Shown in pieces: positions 1 to 9,073 of a DNA stretch of 18,690 nt. The number at the start of each line of letters is the position of its first letter. Position 1 is the stretch's first letter. Location: NCBI GenBank assembly GCA_003667245.1, contig RCNN01000400.1, positions 1 through 18,690 on the forward strand, read 5' to 3'. A program made the translations under genes and the position numbers. The notes beneath the pieces were generated by a model, which was not told where the DNA came from, made no database searches, and saw only the letters and a list, made by a program, of their open reading frames with translations. Source of the stretch: Heterostelium multicystogenum (lineage: Eukaryota > Evosea > Eumycetozoa > Acytosteliales > Acytosteliaceae).

Positions 1-817
1 GTGATCGGCCTGTCGTGGGCAGATGAAGTGCAACTGATCCTGACCCGCCAGGACAGCGGCAATTCAAAACCGTCAAGGACCTCAAGGGCCGTACTTTCGG
101 CTTGCCGGACTGGGCCGGCGCACAGATCGACTTCACCGGCGCGCCCAGGCCCTGCCGCGGCCTGGAAAACGCGTTGTCACTGGAAGGCCTGAAGTCGGCG
201 GCGTGAAGCTGAAGAACTTCCGCTACGGCGGCACCTTCAGCGATACCCCGGTGCGCAATATCGCCGGTACGCCAGTCACAGCAAAAAGTCAGCGAACGTA
301 ATCTGGAGCTGATCGGCCTGCTGCGCCGGTGAAGTCGATGCACAATCTTCCTCAAGGGCGCCCACGCCGCCCAACAGGCTCATGATTTCGGCCTGCACTC
401 GGTGATCGACACGGCTCGCACCCCGGACCCGCTGATCCGCAGCAACAACGGCACGCCGCGTACCCTGGCGGTGGACCTGAACCTGCTGGAAAACCACTTC
501 GACGTTAGCCACCGGCATTCTTGACTCGGTCCCTGCGCGCCGAGCAATGGGCCCACACCCACCCGGAGGAAACCCGGCGCTACCTGGCCCAGGAAACCAA
601 CAGCAGTGAGTATGGGTCACCGCCGCCTACGGCAACGACGCCCACTTGCGCCCTGCGCACCGGAACTTGATGAACAGGCAATTGCCGGCGCTGCAGGACT
701 TCACGCATTTCCTGCACCGCTGGCGCTTTATCCCGAAAAGCTTCGACGTGCGTGAATGGATTGATGCACGGCCGCTGGAAGCACTCTTGAACGGCAAAAC
801 CCGCGCTGGCAGGCTAA
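1..817 (+). CDS. DszB-like / NMT1-fold substrate-binding-type protein, copy 1 (5' end outside window, frameshifted)
   Basis: This is a paralogue of the gene at 946-2008; the two align throughout. The window opens at a position equal to about residue 83 of copy 2 (GLSWADEVQLIL here, GLSWSDEVQLIL there). Shared stretches include GLENAL, YGGTFSD, GLLRGEVDAIFLKGAHA, PLIRSNNGTPRTL and a C-terminal FTHFLHRWRFIPKSFDVREW. The visible part plus the missing 82 codons gives almost the same length as copy 2. The fold is the periplasmic-binding-protein type II (NMT1/SsuA-like), closest by pattern to the DszB sulfinate desulfinase family. As given it has many single-base indels, for example near 60, 125-155, 203, 330, 345, 505 and 798. 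The stop TAA at 815-817 assumes one extra base in the AAAACCC run near 798. The function is inferred; the active-site region lies outside the window. Confidence 0.75.
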
Positions 818-821
818 CCCC

Positions 822-907
822 TGTAGGAGCCGGCTTGCCGGCGATGACGGCCTTGAATGGGGTTATTGACCTTTCGGGCCTTATCGCCGGCAAAGCCGGG
901 CTCCTGC
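822..907. repeat. REP pair (BIME), GTAGGAGC type
   Basis: Two inverted REP cores (TGTAGGAGCCGGCTTGCCGG from 822, and its imperfect complement ending CCGGGCTCCTGC at 906) are separated by about 33 bp. They can fold into a long hairpin in the gap between the two DszB-like genes. This is the standard Pseudomonas REP form, and it may attenuate transcription or stabilise the upstream mRNA. Confidence 0.85.
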
Positions 908-945
908 AAAGGTTTCCTATTTCATGGATTTGAACGAAGACCCTT

Positions 946-2008
946 ATGAGCAAACCACTCGATACTCTCTGGTACACCCACAGCCCGGTTCCCACCGGTC
1001 TTGGCATTGCTGTGCAGTCCGGTCGCCTGGCCGAGGCGTTCCTGCCTTTTGGCACCAATATCCAGTCGTTGCGCGAGTCCACGGAACGGGAAGTTCGCGA
1101 GGCGCATTACGACCATCACCTGAAAAACTCGGTGCGCCACGGCGGTAATATCCCGGCGATCTGGGCCTACGCCAGTGGCGTGGAAACCCGGGTGTTGGGT
1201 TTGTCGTGGAGCGACGAGGTGCAGTTGATCCTGACCACCGCGAGAGCGGTGTGCGCAGCGTGGCGCGACTTGAAAAACCGGCGCTTCGGCCTGCCGAAAT
1301 GGGCCAACGTGCAGATCGACTTCACCCGTGCCCAGGCCCTGCGCGGCCTGGAAAACGCCCTCAAGCTCGAAGGCCTGGAAGTCTCGGACGTAGAGCTGGT
1401 GGACTACCCCTACGGCGGCACCTACAGCGACAACCAGGTGCAATACGTCTACGGCTCCCCGGCGAGCCTTGGGGTGAGCCGCTTCAGCCGGCCGCAACAA
1501 CGAACTGATCGGCCTGCTTGCGCGGTGATATCGACGCGATCTTCCTCAAGGGTGCCCACGCCGTGCACCTGGCCAACGAGTTCGGCCTGCATGTGGTGGT
1601 GGACACCGGTTCGCACCCGGACCCGCTGATCCGCTCCAACAACGGCACGCCACGCACCCTCACGGTGGACATCAACCTGCTGCAGGAGCACTTTCGACGC
1701 CAGCGTGAAAATCGTCGACACCGTGCTGCGCACCGAGCAATGGGCCTGGGCCAATCCGGACGAGACCCGGCCGCTTCCTGGCACAGGAACTCAACACCAG
1801 CGAGTACTGGGTAACCGCGGCCTACGGCGAAGATGCCCATCGTCGGCTGCGTACCACGCTCGATTCGCGCTCCATCGAAGCCTTGCAGGATTTCACCGAT
1901 TTCCTGCATCGCTGGAACTTCATTCCACGGCGCTTCGATGTGCGCGACTGGATTGATTTCAGCGTGCTGGAAAAGGTCATCGGCTCCACCTCCCGCGTGG
2001 CTGTTTGA
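946..2008 (+). CDS. DszB-like / NMT1-fold substrate-binding-type protein, copy 2 (frameshifted)
   Basis: About 354 residues. Start ATG 946 is fixed by an in-frame TGA 15 bases upstream (931-933); the N-terminus MSKPLDTLWYTHSPVP is polar and is not a signal peptide, so the product should be cytoplasmic. The opening DTLWYTHSPVPTGL, then AHYDHHLKNSVRHGGNIP at residues 53-70, aligns with the active-site segments of DszB (2'-hydroxybiphenyl-2-sulfinate desulfinase). His54 and Arg64 keep the spacing of DszB His60/Arg70, but the nucleophile Cys27 position is Ser13. Similar Pseudomonas proteins are usually called ABC substrate-binding proteins. Indels lie near 1240 and 1264 (compensating), 1485, 1525, 1688 and 1768. 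The gene ends in SRVAV at TGA 2006-2008. It may be a variant enzyme or a cytoplasmic binder; the fold is sure, the reaction is not. Confidence 0.8.
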
Positions 2009-2018
2009 CCTCCCCCAC

Positions 2019-2108
2019 GTAGCAGCTGTCGAGCCCAGGCGAGGCTGCGTAAACGGTGTATCTGACACACCGCAAAACGCAGCCTCGCCTGGGCTCGACA
2101 GCTGCTAC
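2019..2108. repeat. 32-bp perfect inverted repeat with inner hairpin
   Basis: The arms 2019-2050 and 2077-2108 are perfect reverse complements over 32 bp (left arm begins GTAGCAGCTGTCGAGC). The 26-bp spacer itself holds a small stem, CGGTGT (2054-2059) with ACACCG (2067-2072). It starts 10 bp after the stop of the second DszB-like gene. It is a Pseudomonas-type intergenic palindromic repeat of a different sequence class from the other REPs here, and probably acts as a terminator or mRNA 3' stabiliser. Confidence 0.85.
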
Positions 2109-2245
2109 GGCAACACTTCTCTTGCTGCTCCAGCAGCACCCTCCAAGCAACTTCTGCTGAATCTTCGACAGGCTTTTCAAGCGGCCTTCGGCTGCGCTTT
2201 CAATTGTTCGAAAACGTCCTCTTCTTGAATTTTTTAATCGTTATA

Positions 2246-2258
2246 TATCAATATCTTA
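2246..2258 (+). promoter_or_regulatory. IHF binding site
   Basis: TATCAATATCTTA matches the IHF consensus WATCAANNNNTTR at every fixed position and lies in an AT-rich stretch 29 bp upstream of the sigma-54 -24 element. This is the usual place for IHF to bend DNA so that an enhancer-bound activator reaches sigma-54 polymerase. Confidence 0.6.
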
Positions 2259-2286
2259 CAATCATGTATCGACCCTGAAATCTGCT

Positions 2287-2302
2287 TGGCACGATCTCTG
2301 CT
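2287..2302 (+). promoter_or_regulatory. Sigma-54 (RpoN) promoter for first TonB-dependent receptor
   Basis: TGGCACGATCTCTGCT matches the sigma-54 consensus TGGCACG-N4-TTGCW except one base. The invariant GG (2288-2289) and GC (2300-2301) are exactly 10 bp apart. Transcription would start near 2312, leaving a leader of about 29 nt that includes a strong Shine-Dalgarno run (GGGGGAGA, 2328-2335) before ATG 2341. In Pseudomonas, organosulfur uptake genes can be run by sigma-54 activators such as SfnR; that link is inference. Confidence 0.75.
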
Positions 2303-2340
2303 CTAGCCCCTTCAAGGAAACTTTTCCGGGGGAGATTTCA

Positions 2341-4609
2341 ATGCACACACTCAATCCAATCACCAAGGGCCTGTGGCTCGCTTTACTGCTGGCAGGCGGC
2401 ACCGCCAGCGAACATCTGCTGGCCGCCGACGCTGCCGAAAACGATGCAGGCAAAAACCGAACCGTCGCTGAAGACCGTGACCGTGACCGCACAACACCGG
2501 GAAGAAACCCTGCAAGAGGTTCCGGTCGCGGTGTCGGCGGTACAAGGCACCAGCATCATTGCCGACGGCGTGCGGTCGATGGGCGATATCACCACCTTCA
2601 TTCCCAACGCCTCGGCGAAAAACCCCGACGGCGACGGGCGCCCGCGCTGGTACATCCGTGGCCTGGGCACCGGCGACACCGGCGCGGCCACTGTGTACCC
2701 GGTGGGCATCTACGCCGATGACGTGTACCTGAACGCAACCGATTGCCGGTGGCGGTCCGCTGTTTGACCTCGAACGCATCGAGATCCTGCGCGGCCCCAA
2801 GGCACGCTGTATGGCAAGAACACCACGGCCGGCGCGGTGAATATCATCTCGAAGAAACCGACCTTCGACACCGACGGCTATGGCACGATCGGTTTTGGCA
2901 GCAAGAACGAACGCATCGTCAACGGCGCCATCGGCGGCACCCTGGTTCCGGAAAAACTCGCGGCGCGGATCTCGCTGTACTCCGAGGAACGCGACGGTTT
3001 CCAGAAAAACCTGATCGACGATCACACCTACGGCGAAGTCAACAAAAAGGCCGTGCGCCTGCAATTCTTCGCCCAGCTCAACCCGGACCTGGACGCGCTG
3101 TGGAAGATCCACAGCCGCGAGTTCAAGGGCGACGGCGCCAACGGTGCGCTGACCCTCGGCCGCTACTACAACGTGGGCTACACCCGCCCCGCCGGGCGCA
3201 ACATTGCGCTGAACGTGGACGACGACTCCAAGCTCAACCATGACGGTACTTCGCTGACCCTCAACTGGCACCTGGGCGATTACACCCTCACGTCGATCAG
3301 CGCCTACGACTACATCCGCGGCCAGTCCAGTGGCGGATGCCGACTACACGCCCTACGAGGTCAACGGCACCTCTACCGCCGACAACAAATACACCCAGTA
3401 CTCCCAGGAAATCCGCCTGGCCTCGCCCCAGCAGGAAACCCTGCGCTGGTTGGCCGGCGCGCACTATTTCCATGAAGACCTGGACAGCAGCGCCGGACGC
3501 TTCATCGCCCCGGGCCCGACACCCAATGGCACCGGCTCGAACCAGGTCAACGGCGCGACGGACTTTCGCGACCTCAATTACAACCACACCACCGACAGCT
3601 ACGCGCTGTTTGGCAACCTGACCTACGACCTCACCGACAACTTCAGCGTGACCGGTGGCCTGCGCTGGACCCAGGAAAAGAAAGACATCGACCTCAACCT
3701 CACTCAGTTGACGCGCGCCACCGCCAATGGCCCGCTGATTCCCCTGGGCGGCGTCGGTACCAACGGCAACCGCCAGGAAGACAAGACCTGGGAAGCCTGG
3801 ACCTATGACCTGACCCCGGAATACCGGATCAACGACAACGTGCGGGTGTTTCTTCCGCTATGCCCACGGCTTCCGCTCGGGCGGCTTCAACACCGGGCTG
3901 TCCACCAGCCTGTCGCAGCTGACCACGGTGGACCCGGAACAACTCGATGCCTACGAATTCGGCGTGAAGTCCGAGTGGTTCAACCATCGCCTGACGGCCA
4001 ACGCGAACATCTTCTACTACGACTACTCGGACATTCAGGTCAACCTGCTGACCGTCAACAACGGCGTACTGACCACCGCGCTGACCAACGGCGCCAAGGG
4101 CAAGGTCAAGGGCGCCGAGCTGGAACTGGAAGGCCAACCCACCGACTACCTGCACCTGCGGGCGGCGATTTCGTTCCTGGATACCGAATACACCGACTTC
4201 AAAAACACCAACCCCAACACCGGTGCGGTCACGGGTGACTACAGCGGCAACAGCTTCGTGCGCTCGCCGCGCAACGTGGTGTCGCTGGGTGGCGACTACA
4301 CCATCCCGCTGGAAATCGGCGGCAAGCTGGTGGCCGGTGCCGACGTGAGTTTTCGCGACAAGGAATACTTCCTCGCCGACCGCCAGAGCAGCGCCGACAA
4401 GGACTTGAGCCAGCCGCACTACACCTTGGCCAACAGCCGCCTGACCTGGTACAGCGCCGACGAAAAACTCAGCGTCACCGGGTTTGTGAACAAACCTCAC
4501 CGACCGCCGCTATCAGGTGCATGGCCGGCCGAACGGCGGGCTGGGGCAGTACGTGATCACTTACGGCGACCCACGCACCGTGGGGCTGAGCGTGACCAGC
4601 CGCTTCTAA
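2341..4609 (+). CDS. TonB-dependent outer-membrane receptor 1 (frameshifted)
   Basis: About 756 residues. An N-terminal signal peptide (MHTLNPITKGLWLALLLAGG, cleavage probably near LLA-AD) is followed directly by a TonB-box-like SLKTVTVTAQ and a plug domain (VPVAVSAV, WYIRGLGTGD, RIEILRGPKGTLYGKNTTAG with one missing base, AVNIISKKP). A 22-strand barrel follows and ends in the outer-membrane C-terminal signature VTSRF. There is no FecA-type N-terminal signalling domain, so it should be a plain transporter. It sits behind a sigma-54 promoter and after the DszB-like genes, which suggests uptake of an organosulfur compound rather than an iron chelate. Single-base indels near 2457, 2743, 2800, 3337, 3850 and 4495 break the frame; most are insertions (for example GATTGCC for GATGCC near 2742). 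The stop is TAA 4607-4609. Confidence 0.92.
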
Positions 4610-4650
4610 CTTCAGCCGCCGGACACTATTCACCAAACGCCGAGATCAAA

Positions 4651-4740
4651 TGTGGGAGCTGGCTTGCCTGCGATAGCGGTGGGTCAGCCAACCATTATGT
4701 GGCTGTGCCGCCATCATCGCAGGCAAGCCCGCTCCCACAG
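4651..4740. repeat. REP pair (BIME), TGTGGGAGC type, upstream of receptor 2
   Basis: The inverted REP arms (TGTGGGAGCTGGCTTGCCTG from 4651; complement ending at 4740 with one substitution) enclose a spacer whose CGGTGG-TCAGCCA segment is shared with the repeat at 7357-7445. Both elements therefore look like copies of one BIME, placed either side of the second receptor gene. Confidence 0.88.
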
Positions 4741-4807
4741 TTGACCTTCTTTGTTTGAGCCATAGCGCCCGGCCGCCATCGTCAACACGCTTCGAAAGGA
4801 CCTTTCT

Positions 4808-7273
4808 ATGTTCCAACGTACTCCGTTGGCCGGCGCCATCGCGCTGGTCATGGGCAGCCTTGCCGTGCCTGCTGTAGCCGCCGATGCGCAGCCCACTGCC
4901 AAGACCGACAAGCTCGACACCGTGGTGGTACTCGGCACCCGCCGCAGCGACGTCACCGCCCTGCAAAGCGCCGCACCGGTAGATGTGCTGAGCGGCGAGC
5001 AATTGCAGCAAACCGGCGCTGCCGACCTGTCCCGGCGCACTGACCGCACTGTCGCCGTCCTTCAGCTTCCCGCAGTCGCCCCAGGGTGCATTTGCCGGTT
5101 CCATCGCCCAGGGCGCCTCGCTGCGCGGCCTGGCTTCCGACCAGGTGCTGGTATTGGTGGATGGCAAGCGCCGCCACACCAGCGCCAACATCACCCGCCA
5201 GAGCCTGGCCAACGGTCGTGGCGCGGCAGCGGTGGACTTGAGCCTGATCCCGTTGAGCGCGATCGACCACGTGGAGATCCTGCGTGACGGCGCCGCCGCT
5301 CAATACGGCTCCGATGCGATTGCCGGGGTGATCAACATCGTGCTCAAGCAAAAGGACGACGGCGGCAACGTCGGCTACCGTTTCGGTGGCTACAACAAGG
5401 GCGATGGCATGCAGCGCAAGTACAGCGGCTGGAAAGGCTTCGAACTGCCGAATGACGGTTTCCTGACTTTGAGTTTCGATGCCGGCAGCCAGGACCCGGC
5501 CAGCGACACCAACCCGGACAACCGAATCTTTTATCGCGGCGACACCAGCGTGAACACGCCGCGCGAGCAGAACAACCGCTATCGCACCTGGAACTGGGGC
5601 TCCAACAGTGTCTCCGACCAGTACAACTTCCTGGCCAACGGCGAGATGGGTGTGGGCGAAGGATTGACCGCCTATGGGTTCGCCACCTATTCCCACAAGA
5701 ACACCGACTCCACCGGTTTTTTGACCCGCCCACCGCGCTGTACAACAACTACGGCAGCGTTCCTTGCAGCGTTATCCGGACGGCCGTTTGCCGATCACGC
5801 GCTTACACCCTGGAAGACTATGCCGCCACCGGTGGCCTGCGGTACGAAAACGAGCAACTGGGCAAGTTCGACCTGGCGCTTAACCACGGCACCAACATCG
5901 TCAAGTCCACCGACTACAACGCGATCAACCCCAGTTGGGGCACCAACAGCCCGGCGACGATCTACACCGGCGAGCGCAAGAACGACCAGACCAACGTGAC
6001 CCTGGATTGGGTGCGGGACTTCCCCACCGACTTGCTGTTCAAGCCGCTGACCGTCTCCGCAGGCCTGGCCTGGCGCCAGGAAAAATTACCAGTTGAGCGC
6101 AGGCGCGCCGGCCCGCCTCGCAGAACGGCCCGCTGTTCAACACCGTTGACCCGGTGACCGGACCGCCGGCTCACCGGGTATTACTCGGGTATCACCCCGG
6201 TGGATGCCGACTCGCTTGCAACGCAAGGTGCTGGGCGCGTATCTGGATGTCGAAGGCCAGGTTCACCGAGAAGTTCCAGGCCGGTGTCGCAGTGCGTACC
6301 GAGCACTATTCGGACTTTGGCGACACCACCAATGGCAAGCTGTCGCTGCGCTACGACTTCACCCCGCAGATCGCCGCACGGGCCAGCGCCAGCACCGGCT
6401 ATCGCGCACCGTCCCTGGCGCAGAGCGGCATGTCGTCGTTCAGTGTGCAGGTGGTGGAACAGCCGCCGGGCAGCGGCAACTACGTCGAGGTGCAGCAGCG
6501 CACCTTGCGCGCCAACAGCCCGGAAGCCCAGGCCCTGGGCGGCACACAGCTCAAGCCCGAGGAGTCGACCAACTACTCGCTGGGCCTGGTCTGGCAACCA
6601 CTGGACAACGCATCGGTGACGGTGGATGCCTACCGCATCAACATCAACAACCGCATTACCCTTTCCGACCAATTGCCGGCCTCGGTGGTCTCGCCGATCT
6701 TCGCAGGGACGCCTTACGCCAATATCCAGAGCGCCGCGTTCTACACCAACATCGCCGACACCCGCACCGATGGTATCGAAACTGACCGGCAACTACAAAC
6801 TCGACCTGCAGCAATGGGGCCGGGTGAACTTCAACGCCGGCTATGCGCGTAATCGCACGCAAATCACCGACCTGCGCAACGTCGGCAACATCGCGGGCAA
6901 CCAGATCATCGGCCGCACCACCCAAGGCCTGATCGAGCACGGCACCCCGGACTACAAGCTGACCCTCAGCGCCAACTGGGCCTATGAAAGTGGGGAGTCA
7001 CCGTGGCCCAGCGCCGTTATGGCGAATGGAAAAGCCTCAACGCCGCCAACCCGAACCTCGACCAGACCTTCAGCCCGCAATGGGTCACCGACCTGGACGT
7101 GTCCTACAACCTTGGCAAGGGATCAAGCTTTCAGCCGGTGCGACGAACCTGTTCAACACTCACCCGGACAAGGCTTCCGGCGCGCAGTTGTACGGTGTGC
7201 CGATCTACTCGACCACCAGTCCTGAGGCGCCCAGGGTGCGTTCTACTACACCAGTGTGAGCTACGACTTCTGA
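4808..7273 (+). CDS. TonB-dependent outer-membrane receptor 2 (frameshifted)
   Basis: About 822 residues. ATG 4808 follows a Shine-Dalgarno-like AAAGGA. A clear signal peptide (MFQRTPLAGAIALVMGSLAV, cleavage near AVA-AD) is followed by TonB-box-like LDTVVVLGTRRSD. The plug domain carries SLRGLASDQVLVLVDGKRRH and VEILRDGAAAQYGSDAIAGV then INIVLKQ. The long barrel includes a motif typical of the family's C-terminal half (GYRAPSLAQSGM) and a late ATNLFNTHPDKASG segment, and ends with a terminal Phe (YTSVSYDF). It is not closely related to receptor 1, so this is not a tandem duplicate. No sigma/anti-sigma signalling extension is present. Indels lie near 5032, 5720-5800, 6083, 6112-6170, 6230, 6782, 6995, 7123 and 7232. 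The substrate is unknown; the context suggests a sulfur compound. Confidence 0.92.
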
Positions 7274-7356
7274 GGTAATTGCTGATGGGTGTTGCTGCAG
7301 CAGCACCCCATTGTTGGCCAGGCATCATTCGGGCATTCGGATGTACACCCATCCAT

Positions 7357-7445
7357 TGTGGGAGCTGGCTTGCCTGCGATGACGGTGGATCAGCCAGCCT
7401 CAATGTTTACTGGCCACCGTCATCGCAGGCAAGCCAGCTCCCACA
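7357..7445. repeat. REP pair (BIME), perfect 32-bp arms, downstream of receptor 2
   Basis: The arms 7357-7388 and 7414-7445 are perfect reverse complements over 32 bp. The first arm and part of the spacer match the BIME at 4651-4740 in the same orientation, so receptor 2 lies between near-identical elements about 2.7 kb apart. It follows the receptor stop by 83 bp and can form a strong hairpin. Confidence 0.9.
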
Positions 7446-7479
7446 TTTGGCCTTCATTGTTCTCCCCTGTTGTGTTCAC

Positions 7480-7496
7480 TGGCACATTGTCTTGCG
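7480..7496 (+). promoter_or_regulatory. Possible sigma-54 promoter for the ABC transporter genes
   Basis: TGGCACATTGTCTTGCG resembles the sigma-54 consensus, but the GG (7481-7482) and GC (7494-7495) are 11 bp apart, not the required 10. Because single-base insertions are frequent in this window, one extra base would explain the mismatch. Its distance to the permease start (38 bp from GC) resembles the 40 bp seen before receptor 1. Confidence 0.4.
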
Positions 7497-7532
7497 ATAG
7501 CCCCCGGGTACTTCGCTGAAATAAGACCCGCC

Positions 7533-8296
7533 ATGCGCCCTTACCGATTGCTCACTGCCCTGACCTGGCTCATCTCGCCGCTGGCCCTGCTCGCCACCTG
7601 GACGCTGGTGGCGCACCTCGGGATCTTCCGCGCAACCTGCTGGTACCGCCGGCCCAGGTCCTGCAAACCTTTGAAAACTGCTCGCCAGCGGCGAACTCGC
7701 TGAACACCTGGGCAACAGCCTGTCCCGGCTCGGTCTGGGCTTTGGCATCGGCTCGCTGTGCGGCCTGGGCCTTCGGGGTGCTGATGGCCCTGTCAAAGAA
7801 CGTCGAGGTGTATTGCGCCCCGCTGTTCCACACCTTGCGCCAGATCCCCAGCATCGCGCTGATCCCGATGTTCGTGCTGCTGTTCGGCATTGATGAAACC
7901 TTCAAGATCATCATCGTCGCCAAGACCGCATTTTTTCCCGGTGGCCCTGGCCGCCAGCGAAGGCGTCAAGGGCATTCCCCGCAGCTACTTCGAAGTGGCC
8001 GACGTGTACCGCCTGCGCTGGCCGACCTTCGTCTGGCGCATCGCCCTGCCCGCTGCCGCGCCGCCGATCATCACCGGTTTTCGTATCAGCCTGACCCGCG
8101 CCTGGGTGGTGCTGGTGGCCACCGAACTGCTGGCGGCCGACAGCGGCCTGGGGGCAGATGATCGAGATGGCCCGGCAGATGCTGCGCATCGACGTGGTGA
8201 TGGTGGGTGTGGTGGTCACCGGCTGATTGGTTTTTGCCCTCGACTTTTGGCTTTCGTTCACTGGAACAGCGGCTGTTTCGCTGGCAGACCCGCTAG
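7533..8296 (+). CDS. ABC importer permease, SsuC-like, first (frameshifted)
   Basis: About 254 residues. It is an inner-membrane permease of the nitrate/sulfonate/taurine branch. The first membrane segment is LLTALTWLISPLALLATWTL; other hydrophobic segments include GIGSLCGL and LIPMFVLLFGI. The cytoplasmic EAA loop that docks on the ATPase is visible as YFEVADVYRLRWPTFVWRIA followed by LPAAAPPIITG. The C-terminus reads RSLEQRLFRWQTR then TAG 8294-8296. ATG 7533 is chosen because it opens the hydrophobic segment; its ribosome site is weak (TAAGA). Indels lie near 7630, 7675, 7770, 7935, 8153 and 8223. The stop overlaps the Shine-Dalgarno TAGGAG of the next permease, so the genes should be translationally coupled. 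Confidence 0.87.
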
Positions 8297-8305
8297 GAGC
8301 CCGGC

Positions 8306-9068
8306 ATGACCCTCTTGAAAAAATCCCGCGGCCTGTTGCTGCCGCTGCTGTTGATCCTCGCCTGGGAATACGCCTCGCGCCAGGACGCGGCCGGCGCCTA
8401 CGCCTTTGTGCCGCTGTCGGCGATCGGCTCGGCGTTGCTGGAAATGCTCGGTAACGGCGAGTTGCTGGTCAACCTGCTGGCCAGCCTGGCCCGCACCAGT
8501 GGCGGCCTGGCCCTGGGCATCCTGTTTCGGCGTGGTGCTGGGGGGTGCTGATTGGCGCTGTCGAGTGTGGCCAACCGTTTGATCGGCCCGCTGTTCCATT
8601 CGATTCGCCAGGTGCCGATGCTGGGCTGGATCCCGTTGATTGCCATGTGGTTCGGCAACGGCGAGTTCTCCAAGGTGCTGATCGTCAGCCTCGCGGCGTT
8701 CTACCCGATGGTGCTCAACACCTACCAGGGCTTCAGCCATGTGGAGCGGCGTTATCGTGAAGTCGGCCAGGTGCTGGTGCTCAGCCCGGTGCAGCAGTTC
8801 GTGCACGTGCTGTTGCCGGCGGCGTTGCCGAGCATCGCCACCGGCGTGTTGCATGCCCTCGCCTTCGCCTGGGTTACGGCGATCGGCAGTGAGCTGTTCC
8901 TGTCCTCCGGCGCCGGCCTGGGCAACCTGATGATGAATGGCCGAGGCTGGCTCGCGCATGGAAGTGATCGTGCTCAGCGTGCTGTGCATCGGCCTGCTGG
9001 GCTACCTGATGAACCTGCTGTTTACCCGCCTCAGCCGCCACGTGCTGCGCTGGCGCAATATTCGTTGA
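8306..9068 (+). CDS. ABC importer permease, SsuC-like, second (frameshifted)
   Basis: About 254 residues, a distinct partner of the preceding permease, so the channel is probably a heterodimer. The N-terminal membrane segment is GLLLPLLLILAWEYASR. The core IRQVPMLGWIPLIAMWFGNG is typical of SsuC/TauC proteins. The EAA loop reads RREVGQVLVLSPVQQFVHVL then LPAALPSIATG. ATG 8306 lies 10 bp after the previous stop with TAGGAG (8294-8299) as ribosome site. The C-terminus is LSRHVLRWRNIR with TGA 9066-9068. Indels lie near 8525-8550 and 8940, where one frame change hides NAEAGSRMEVIVLSV. The substrate is not readable from the sequence; an aliphatic or aromatic sulfonate is a family-based guess. Confidence 0.88.
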
Positions 9069-9073
9069 AGGCC

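Noticed and set aside
2124..2205. Small GC-rich hairpins after the 32-bp inverted repeat (GCTGCTCCAGCAGC and AAGCGGCC...) as a rho-independent terminator
   Set aside because: The stems are short and no T-run follows them, so termination is not supported beyond the large inverted repeat nearby.
2360..3271. A 303-residue minus-strand open frame across receptor 1
   Set aside because: It is a shadow of the GC-rich receptor gene. The plus strand shows plug and barrel motifs throughout, and the minus frame has no recognisable domain.
4651..4740. CRISPR-like interpretation of the repeated palindromes
   Set aside because: The repeats occur as isolated inverted pairs between genes, not as regularly spaced direct repeats with unique spacers.
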